A DNA stretch of 64,000 nucleotides. It comes from Cristatella mucedo. Its lineage: Eukaryota > Bryozoa > Phylactolaemata > Cristatellidae. Under the pieces are notes generated by a model that was not told the DNA's origin, did not search any database, and was given only the letters and a program-made list of their open reading frames with translations. Below are positions 55,663 through 64,000 of this stretch, piece by piece; positions within the stretch are counted from its first letter, which is position 1; the number at the start of each line of letters is the position of its first letter. The translations under genes were made by a program, and so were the position numbers. The stretch lies in NCBI GenBank assembly GCA_009760855.2, contig WPIO01000087.1:577001-641000 (forward strand). The letters run 5' to 3'.

Positions 55663-58600
55663 CTCCCACCTAGCGCCAAGCCAGAGATCGCGAATAGATG
55701 GCCGAGGTGAAGGGGGTGGCGACAAACCACCAAGCGGTGAGCTCGGACTGAAGTTCCGGACGATCGCTGCGGGCATACGTCAACAGAACGGCAGCAGCTA
55801 CACACGACAGATATCGATCTAGCAGGACAGGCAGCCAACGACGATAATATCTGAAGCGCGTGTCAGACAGCACAGGCTTGGCAGCTGACACCGAATTGTG
55901 TGCAGATACCGAAACTGCTGATACCAAACCTAGGCAAGTTCACGTCTAGGACTAGATGCACAACGCCTTTGCGAGTGATGCGATCAGTATTCGGGAGCAG
56001 GCGCCCATACGGCCGTCCTCCCCCACCTCAGGCGCAGGCGAAGCTTCTTCAGGCAGCTCCCCCATTCGTCACTCGGCCCCAGTAAGGGTGTAAGGGAGAC
56101 GAGTAACAAAATCAAATAAAAATTGAGAATACGACCAATGCCCAGGAGAAGGGCAGGTTGGAAAAACGGACAGCAACAGGACAATGGAATGCCGCCGTAG
56201 GCCGATCGCTCTGCAGCCGAAATTGCACTGCCTCTGGCACCACTGCTTCCGATGGAAGGTGCCTGGGTTGAAACGGTGGCTACGCGAAGCTTTAGTGCAC
56301 AGCGACCAGGGTATGCAGCAGTGCACAACCTCCGGCACCGCTCTTTGTGGCCGGCGTTCCAGCTCCGGCTGCAATCGGAGGAGTGGCTGCAGCAGCTGCA
56401 AGCCAGCGGATCATCGCGGCGGCGGCGCCGCACGCCGTACCTGACTCACACTGCCGCGATGCCCCTACCGCTGCCACCGCAGTGGTCGCTCGCTCGGCGC
56501 CGCCTCCACCGCCAGCCTCGACGTTGTCGCCCGAGAGCCGCCGGCGACGGTCCAAAGGAAGCAGCAGCGCCCGGTGCAGCGCCTTGCCAGCGCGCTGGCC
56601 AGCGTGCCCACCGCCATCGCGGCCGCCCCTGATCCCTGCTCTGTCACTGCTGCGATCGTCTTCTTCCACTTCCAGCTGCTGCTGCTGCAGTGGCTGGTGC
56701 TGCATGCCGCCGCTGCCGACGGCTGGGAGAGGCTGTGGAGAGGCTTGGCGGCTGCGCTCACCACCTCCCGACTTTCTGCTCCTCTTACTGTGGCGATTGT
56801 GTCGGTCGTCTACATCCGGTGCAGGATGCACCTGCCTCTGATCATGATCGGTGCTCGCAGCGGCTGCATCCGACTCCTTCGGAGCGACGATGGCGGCATC
56901 GTGCGTGTCTCGGCTGGTGCTGCTCCCTACTATTTCACCCAGGCGCGACAGAACTGACTGCTTGATTCGGCTGCCGACTGCCCCGCGATCATCTGCACGA
57001 GAGAGATATGCGGCATAAAGTTCTCACCAGAAACACGCGCTCACAGCAAGTGTAACTGCCTCTTCGAGTTATAATCCCACTAAGCACACCGCCAAATAAT
57101 ACATATATTAATGTTACATTTATTCTATTGCACATATACTGAGATATCATTGAAATATATTACAAATCGCAACCTCAGTTAAGAAATGCAGCAGGGGCGG
57201 CAGCAGCAGCAGAAACATGGCAAGCCAGTTAGCTGGTGGCCAGGTGAAGCACAAATTCAAGTGCAACATATGCATTGACTAACATGCATAGCTGTGCTGG
57301 AAACATTGGTTCCAAAGGGCTGCAAACGTGACTCATATCAGCAGTAGCAGAGCTTTATTGACCCACAGGCTACATAGTGGACATCCGTTTCTTGGTGAGT
57401 CTACATTAAGTATACTAAAACATCACGCGACATGGCCAGGCTATATCACTCGATATTTCAAACTGCGCTGCTTCAAGATTCAACTTATTGGCTATAAGAC
57501 ACGAACAAGCCAGTGCCTCAACAGAAGACTGGCCAACCCAACTGCGAACCGAAGACTTATTGCGACAAACAACTCGGTTTCGTGAATACAAGTTACAGCA
57601 CCAGTATCGCCGAGCTGGTTTGGTCCAGCGGTTAATGTGCTCGCCCCTACCAAGGCCTGGTAGGGGCGAGGGACCAGTCCCGGGGCATTTATGAAGCGCC
57701 TGAATAGAGATTAAGTTCTCTTGGGATGCCATACAAATGAACTATATTTTTATATTTTATCTTTCTGAGGTAACCATTTTTCACTGATGACCCGGCCACA
57801 ACTATCCAAAAGAAGCTGGTCGCTGGGTAAATTTGGAATTGAAAGAGAGGAATATGAAACACACTGTGATTCTTCCCAGCTCACCGAGTGTTTAGCTAAA
57901 AAAAGCAGAAATTTGGTATCGATGTAATGTAATGTATCGCAGTCGGTAAACTGACGAAGACTATGTATGTGTTACACAGGAGAGTTTTGTATAGCACACT
58001 CACAGCCTAAGCGGCTTTCGGTACGCATTCGCTAGCCAACATACGTCATCTTATGCAATAAGGAGAAAGTGAGAAGCATAGCTGAGTCAGGAGAGCGGTT
58101 GAGGTAGTGAGTAGCATGGAAGTAGCAACTCAGGACGGCTGGAAACGATGCGCCATAGTCGGCAGCAGGAGAGACGATATCGTTGCATAGGTACCTGCCA
58201 GTTCAGGTCCCGTGTTGTTAGTTATGATAAGCTTAAAGGAAGCATTTCAATTGGATAGTAATATACCATGCTGAAATTGCGCATTCCATAAATCGCAAGC
58301 AAATTGATATGCTTACTTTCCTGCACAAGTAAACTGTCCACAAAGAGAATTGGTTCTATTGAGGAGCTACATACATTTAACGTTAAAAGTATTTGGACGG
58401 CTGGGCAACCGGCGTGACTGCTGCCTACCCACCTGCATTTGAGTAAATATCGACCGTTGCTGTCACCAAAAACATTTGCACTGTTTGCAAAGAGAAAATG
58501 CAACATATTTCCCCATAAGTATCACCAATGATGCTTAATTTAATAAGTAAATATGACTTTGCACCTTCCGCATTTGCAACATCATGTCACACCCACACAG

Positions 58601-61600
58601 GCACTGCATTGATCACTAATCGTCTTCATTGCAGTGCCCAGCCTCACTTCAGATCCAGAATTTCACCCCTAACGGCAACCTTCGGTATGGCTGGGTGGCC
58701 TTTACCGATGAATAAATAAGGATAAATACATTCGCTGAATAATTACTGGTACACTGCTGACCCGAAAAATCTATCCAGCCTTAGGGTCGACTTATGATCT
58801 CTGATAATTCCGTCTTTTCATGGATTGTACGCCAACAAAATTTCACGAGAGTATATGATTTGCATGAGCTAGCAATATATGTAAGCGCAATCAAAATAAT
58901 AACAATAATAATCCATTTTTATAGCACCCTCAGAGAAATCAAGCTCTTTCTAGGCACTAGACATTTGTTACAAAGGAAGCATGATCGATGGTTAGTGGTA
59001 GCATGCTCAATGACAACATGCATTACATGGTCAGGGGTGATTTGTACAGTGCCAGAATGCAAATATGGTTAGTGGCAGCATGCATAGTGTCAGCACGCAT
59101 AAGCACGTAAAGGAAAAATCACACGGACCCACTAAATGCTGTGATGAATAGATGCATTTTTAGTTTCTTTTTAAATGTCGTAGGTCAGAGGATGTCCTGA
59201 CGCCAGCGGGAAGTGAGTTCCTGGCTTTGGGAGCATAGGAACTAAAGGCAGTCTCCCAAGGATTTGAGGCTCCTTACGAGGCATAGGTAAACGATAAGAT
59301 TCCAAAAAGTGGGTGGTATGATGCACAGCCTGCTGGGGAAGTACATCTGACAAGTGGGCTGGAGCCAAATAATGAAGGTAAATAAAAGTGACTGGCAGAA
59401 CCTTGAAGTCGATGCATTGCTTGACAAGGAGCCAATGCAGGTCAGCTGGGTGTGGTGTGACGTGGCAGATGGGACTCTCACGACAGACAAGCCTAGCTGC
59501 AGTTTTGCACCAGCTGTAATCGCCTGATTGCACATGCCGATAGGCCAGCAAGCAGTCAGTTACAAAAGTAGAGACGGGATGTCACAAATGCATGGACCAA
59601 CTTAGACGTGGTATTCCTGCCTAAACATACCCAAATTTTGGAAATGCTATGTAGCTGAAAGTAGGCAGGCATGATTGTGGAGCTGATGAGGTCGTCTAAC
59701 GAGAGGTGATTTTGGAACAAAACACCTAGATTTCGTGCAGATTCAACAGGACATCTGCTGGCAGAGCCGATTGTGAGCTTTACCTTTCCAATTTCTGAAT
59801 CACACTGGGTCTGTCCATAACTAGTAATTTGGTTTTATCATCAATCAATTTAAGAAAGTTTGCTACCATCCAAGTGCAGATGTCATCAATACACGCAACA
59901 ATGGATTTGAACGAGAATTCGAATGAGAATTCGACATGCTAGAGGACTGAGCGAGATCAAAGCAAAGGTACAACTGAGTGTCATTTGTATGCAAGTAAAA
60001 GCCTAACTTATGCCTGGCAATCACATCGGCAAGAGGGAGAGTATAACTTAATCTCTATTGCATCCAGGCGTTTTACATATGCCGCAAGGCTTGAGCCCAC
60101 GACCCTGCTCTCTAAAAGCGAGCCGTTAACCCTGTACAAAACCAGAGGCCATAAGCTGATGAAGGCTCGCTTCTAGATGTGTTCCGGCCACGACCTCCCA
60201 CTGTTAAGGTTTTTTGACTAATTATAGGCGTACTGTCCAAAACTTGCATCATTGCTGCAGCAATTCATAATCAGGTACCCAGTAACTAGCAGATACAACC
60301 TACCGAGTCAATCAGAGACTAAGAAAAAACTTCTAATAGAGAGCCAGTCTAGACCGGCCAAATACTTTTTTGGTCCCGTGTAAATGTTCCATAACAATAA
60401 TAGCAATATTAATAATTATTATTATTTCTATTACGGCAGAAAGCTAGCTGTTGGGGAAGGGCTCTTCAAAGAGGCTTCACTTAATGGCAAAGGTCATGCA
60501 CAAGCAAAGAGGGAGTGACCTCGGCCCTGAATCAGCTTCCTACTCAGGCACCTACCTGACACCGCTGACAGCTCCTCACCCACCGGCGAGCTGCCGTCGT
60601 CTGAGAATGAGATGCGCTGATGTTCCAGGGCGCCCTGCTCACGACGGGGCGCATCCCGCGCGTGTTCAGCTGCCGGGCGTTGGTCGCCTGCGGCCACACT
60701 GCTACTGCTGAACGCTGACAGGTCACGTGGATGCTTCAATGAAGAAGCTGACTGTGGCAGCGTCGGCGCTTGCAGCAGCAGCAGCGGTGCAGGCAGCATC
60801 GGCGGCTTGCTGACTGACAGCAGTCGCAGCAGTGAGTGTCTCTTTGGAGGTGGTGACGTACGAGCCGCCGAGTCTTCCTCCTCGGCCGCAGCCTGCACGC
60901 CTGGCAACGAGGTGGAAGCTGCCTTGGCAGCAACCTTGGCAACCTTCTCTGGCCGGGGTGAAGTGGCGACAGCGTTACACGGCGCGCTGCTTCGCCGCAG
61001 CGACAGCTGCTGCTGCTGCTCCGAAGCTGGCGGTGCACCCTCTGTGGCAGTGACAGCTTCGGAGAGCAAGCAAGTGCCGCGATGGCTGGGCTCGTCAGCA
61101 AACTTGCGCCGGCGAGCGTCCAACTTCCTCAGCTGCTCGGGGTCGGCGCTGGCGGCGACTTCGGCGGCAGCGGCTCCGGACGAGCCGCCAAGCATCACGA
61201 TGCGCTTGTCACTGACGGGCTGAACTCTCAGAAGCTCAGCAGAAGTAGCAGCAGCGGCGGCGACGGCTGCTGCCGCCGCCGAGACAGAGCTCGGGGAGTC
61301 GTCGGCCTCGGGAGCGGTGATCGGGCGGCGGCACTGCCTGACCACTTCCGGCTGCCGGCTCGACGAATGGTCGTCTGTGGCATCAGCCGCCGTCAGCGTG
61401 CCCTTGCGGTCGCGTTCACGCGACATGAGGTAGCGCTTGGCAGCCGGTGCATCGTCCGAGCAGCGAGTCTGCACGACGGCGACGCTGTCGCCCCTGGCAG
61501 TGGCGGCCGCATCGGCGGTGCTGCGCTTGCGCTTTGCTGGCGACGGCGATCTCAGCGGCGCGTCGCCGATGCTGCGATCAGCGGCAGGGTCGTGCCGGCG

Positions 61601-63185
61601 CATGCTGCACGGGCTGACTCGTTCTGCTGCTGCTGCAGCCGTGGCGCCCTTGCTGCTAGCCGCCTCCTCGCTGCCACCGCTAGTCCGCGACCGGTCACCA
61701 GCTTTGCCGAGTCTCTCCGCCATAGTCTGCAACCCCCGGCTCCTGCTGCTGCTGCCTCGATCGCTGCTGCAGGCAGGCTTGCTCGTGGTCAGCTGACGTG
61801 GCGCGGTCCTGGCGCCGCCGGAAGCCGGCTCGGGGTCGGGCTGTTGCCTGCTCACTGCTCTGCCACCACCACCACCACCGCTGCTCAGCTTGTCCGGCAG
61901 CGTCATCGGCAAGCGCGGGCCGGTTCGGGAGCATTCCGCAGCCGATGGCGTGGGACTCGGCGGACGGCTCCCATCCCTTGCAGATGGGCCCAGCAGCACG
62001 GGCTGAGCAGAGGAGAGTCTCAGCAGCTGCGACGCTGGCAGCAGAGGCGCTGCCGTCGGCGCTGCAGCGGTAGACGAGGCCGGCGCAGGCGGCAGAATCG
62101 CCTCGCTCGGATTGCCGCTAGGCCGCCGCTGACTCGGCTCATCTGCAAGTGCGCTGCTGCTGCTGATGCTGATGCGGCTAGAGCTGCTGGCGCCACCTTT
62201 GGCTCGGTGAGAGAGCTCATGCTGTCCGGCAGCTGAGCCCGAAGTCCTTTTGCTGCCGGCTACGTCGATGGCCGACGGTGGCGAACCAGTGCCGCAGCTG
62301 CTGCTGCTGCCACTCGACACGGCTGCCTTCAGCGGCCTGACGGGTCCGCAGGCTTCCGGAGCAGTGGCACGAGCCGGCTCTCGGCCGCCAAGCCTGGAAT
62401 CCGCGGTCCCCAGCTGACGCGATGGTGGCGGCGGCGGCACCTCGACGCGCTGCTGCAAGCGAGCAGAAGACTCCGCCGCCGCTGTCCTGCCCCTTCCAGC
62501 TGCTGCCGGCACGCACGTGCCGACCTCGGAAGCCGCGGTGGCAGCAGCAGATGCACGGGCCGCTGTGCCGCTGTCCGGCTGAGCTTTGCGCCCGACCACT
62601 TTCGAGGAGGACAAGCCAACGAGCAGACCAGTAGCAGCGACAACTGGTGCCGATGGCTGGCGACTTGAGGGCGAAGACACGCGGGCCGGACGCTGCGACT
62701 CGGCAGCGCCGAGCGCCTGCTGCCGCCCGCCAGCGGATGCAGCACCGGACGGCTGTGGCAGCGGAGTGGCCGGCACTGCTGCTCCCAACGGTCTTGGCAG
62801 CTGCCCGAGTGGCGGTGGCACCACCTCGGTTAAAACGGCTGCAGTGGGCTGCTGACTGACGACGGCTGCAAAAGTGGCTGGTACGGCAGCCGCAGCGTCC
62901 TGTGCAGGGAGCATGCCGGAGCATGCCGGATCGGCACTCCTCTGGAGGCTAGCCGAGCTGCCGACGTCGTCTTCCTCAGCAGCTGCCGCCTCCGCCGCCT
63001 CTTTCTTCTCCTCCTCTGCATCGCTGGAGGACTCCGACGAAGCGCTGCTGCCGGAGCTGTGCAGCGGACTACTGTCCAGGTCGCTGTCATCGTCACTGTC
63101 GCTGTCGTCCTCGAGCCGCCGAAATCGGCCGGGCACTACGGCAGAAAATGGCTGGCACGTCAGGCGACGCTCGCCTTCGGATCGC

Positions 63186-63224
<39 letters not shown>

Positions 63225-63304
63225 GGCACCCCTCGCGACAATGGCGGACCGCTCTTGCGTATCACAGCTCGCTCGCTAGCTCCTTGCAACGCTTGGGAGG
63301 ACAT
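55463..63304 (-). CDS. Ser/Ala-rich nuclear-type protein with CCDC9-like C-terminal coil, 3-exon model
   Basis: The exons are 63304-60556, 56992-56441 and 55662-55463 on the - strand. Phases agree (1,1) and the total is 3501 nt, 1166 residues. Function unknown. Visible parts: an N-terminal Cys run (about residues 29-39) read from a CAG repeat; an acidic Ser/Asp patch (RRLEDDSDSDDDSDLDSS, about 62-79); about 800 residues of Ser/Ala/Pro/Arg low complexity with basic patches (SPAKRKRS, AKRYLMSRERDRKG); the phrase DPEQLRKLDARRRKF; SRIKQSVLSRLGEIV after the first junction; and a C-terminal helix LDERIRKIKEKNAAILKRKQ that looks like the N-terminal coil of CCDC9 family proteins. Such features are common in RNA-processing and chromatin proteins, so a nuclear role is likely. 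The gene converges on the CCAR-like gene. No full-length homologue is recognised. Confidence 0.55.
56441..56992 (-). CDS. - strand gene, exon 2
   Basis: Acceptor CTCGTGCAG|AT (phase 1) and donor GTCAG|GTACGG (phase 1). The 184 codons start DRGAVGSRIKQSVLSRLGEI, then Asp/His/Arg-rich sequence (DDRHNRHSKRSRKSGGGERS), a Gln run and a Gly/Arg part (GIRGGRDGGGHAGQRAGK). It is open throughout in a GC-rich region. The phase fits exon 1 exactly, across a 3.6-kb intron full of transposons. Confidence 0.6.
57609..57755 (+). mobile_element. SINE-A copy with internal fold-back, intron of the - strand gene
   Basis: The head start and the 3' hairpin/tail match the family. The segment between the boxes is replaced by a reverse complement of the preceding 13 bp (57640-57652 against 57658-57670), and the B-box reads 'gggaccagtcccgg', so the internal promoter is damaged. 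Confidence 0.8.
57640..57670. repeat. Fold-back hairpin, 13-bp perfect arms, inside SINE-A
   Basis: Left arm ctcgcccctacca, five-base centre, right arm tggtaggggcgag. The family consensus has unrelated sequence at the right arm. Confidence 0.93.
57960..58180 (-). mobile_element. LINE-B 3' end, intron of the - strand gene
   Basis: Antisense of the 22.3 kb copy, from 'gtgttacacaggagagt' to 'gccatagtcggcagcaggag'. Same orientation as the host gene. Confidence 0.7.
58900..60045 (-). mobile_element. LINE-A copy, intron of the - strand gene
   Basis: An ATA/ATT tail at 58903-58915, a decayed hairpin and a 3' UTR lead into ORF2, with C-terminus, thumb (59270-59800) and RT up to the YADD region (about 59975) and slightly beyond. 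Several frameshifts (frames 59551-59171 and 59535-59242 overlap). It ends at 60045 where SINE-A sequence begins. Confidence 0.85.
60046..60155 (-). mobile_element. SINE-A remnant joined to LINE-A
   Basis: Antisense SINE-A body and B-box ('cttgagcccacgac'), with a damaged A-box end ('aaaaccagaggc'). Hairpin partly lost at the junction with LINE-A. Confidence 0.6.
60556..63304 (-). CDS. - strand gene, exon 1 (large low-complexity exon)
   Basis: Open for 916 codons from an ATG at 63304 to the donor GTCAG|GTAGGT at 60556 (phase 1), the frame running past it to 60494. The composition is protein-like: charged patches, Ser-Pro phrases and no stop in GC-rich DNA. An alternative N-terminus is possible: the acceptor CTGCCGTAG at about 63140 would begin the protein at GRFRRLEDD and remove the Cys run. 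The other long frame here, 61082-62236 on +, is its shadow. Confidence 0.7.
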
Positions 63305-64000
63305 TCGATTCTAAGACAAACAACATTGCAATTAAAGATGGACAGCGATGGAGCAATGATCGCATCACAGCACACTACACAACCGTTTGTAGGTAGTCCA
63401 GCGAGGCTGACCATACCACGGCACAAGCTACTTAAAGGGAAAGCCACGGTCTCTGGCAAACAAGAAAACTGTGCAAACGATGGGCAGAGGGCGCACAGCA
63501 AATCATAGCGCACAATAAACAAGAGGATCGTCGGGATTTTGCACAAACCCGCGACATTCAAGAAAGGATGCTATAGAGAAGGATAGCAGCAGAAAAACTC
63601 TAGATGGCTTCACCCGTGCATGGGCTCTTTCTTATTCGGATTTACGATAAGAAACTACAAGTGCTACAGTCGAAGCCGAGGTACTAGCAGCATGTTTCTA
63701 GTATTTATTTATACAAATCTGACATGGTTCCATAACAAAACACTCTTGCCAATCGACACTGCGTCTTGGAGCCGTTTACATTGCCGGCTGCTGCTAGCAG
63801 AGTGACCACATTTCACAACTCTGCTAGCTTCTCTGGCATGCGACAGTTTCCTTTTCAGAGTAAGCCTCTTCACATAATCGACAAATGTTCCTGCGGATTC
63901 GCAAAATTGGTGACTGCTGTAAGTTCGAGATAGGAGCTAGGACAAATGAGCACGCCTTAGCATAGCCAGGCTCATTCCTCTGACCACAGGCCAGCCCTAC
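63305..64000 (-). promoter_or_regulatory. Likely upstream region of the - strand gene
   Basis: This lies directly 5' of the ATG at 63304 on the - strand. No TATA box, CpG island or further coding exon is recognised. It is assigned only by position; a leader exon may lie outside the window. Confidence 0.25.

Noticed and set aside
61082-62236. 384-codon + strand frame
   Set aside because: It is the complement of the GC-rich - strand exon. It lacks a coherent composition, while the - strand frame runs 916 codons with an ATG and a splice donor.

Overview
The window is nuclear DNA from a multicellular animal, probably an invertebrate. The evidence is spliced genes with GT-AG introns of about 0.1 to 3.6 kb, an unmistakable CCAR-family gene (CCAR1/CCAR2, found in animals), L2/CR1-like LINE retrotransposons, tRNA-derived SINEs, long GT and CT microsatellites and Gln/Ala/Ser-rich proteins. 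Nothing bacterial or viral is seen. The species cannot be named from the sequence; a lophotrochozoan or flatworm-like animal is only a guess. Layout: 1-18.7 kb is gene-poor and repeat-rich. It holds one kelch-type reading frame (5935-6858), a diverged satellite array with a period near 180 bp (11.4-12.7 kb), a possible solo LTR (12.8-13.5 kb) and several dead LINE and SINE copies. 19.0-22 kb is GC- and CpG-rich and probably carries the promoter and 5' leader of the next gene. 22.7-45.6 kb is a CCAR1/CCAR2-like gene on the + strand. I could build it as 16 coding exons whose splice phases all agree and which give 1426 residues: an Ala/Gln-rich N-terminus, an S1-like domain, an Arg/Ser-rich linker, an inactive Nudix-like domain, a LAIKA-like block, an EF-hand-like domain and a C-terminal coiled coil. 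46-55 kb is a transposon-rich spacer. 55.4-63.3 kb is a convergent gene on the - strand, modelled as three exons (1166 residues). It encodes a Ser/Ala-rich, low-complexity and probably nuclear protein that ends in a short coiled coil like the one at the start of CCDC9 proteins, followed by a stop and an ATTAAA polyadenylation signal. Four repeat families recur; the names are working names. LINE-A is L2/CR1-like, with an endonuclease-RT-type ORF, a 3' hairpin and an ATT tail. LINE-B is a second LINE seen only as its 3' end. SINE-A has a tRNA-like head plus a 3' hairpin matching that of LINE-A. SINE-B is a second tRNA-headed family. The most interesting signals are a 17-bp tandem array of DR1-type nuclear-receptor elements inside an intron of the CCAR gene (a nuclear-receptor coactivator family), the LINE-A/SINE-A shared tail, three near-perfect fold-back hairpins at transposon break points, and an 870-bp pyrimidine tract just upstream of CCAR exon 3. 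I found no convincing wholly new biological system. Gene boundaries upstream of the first coding exons are not resolved.
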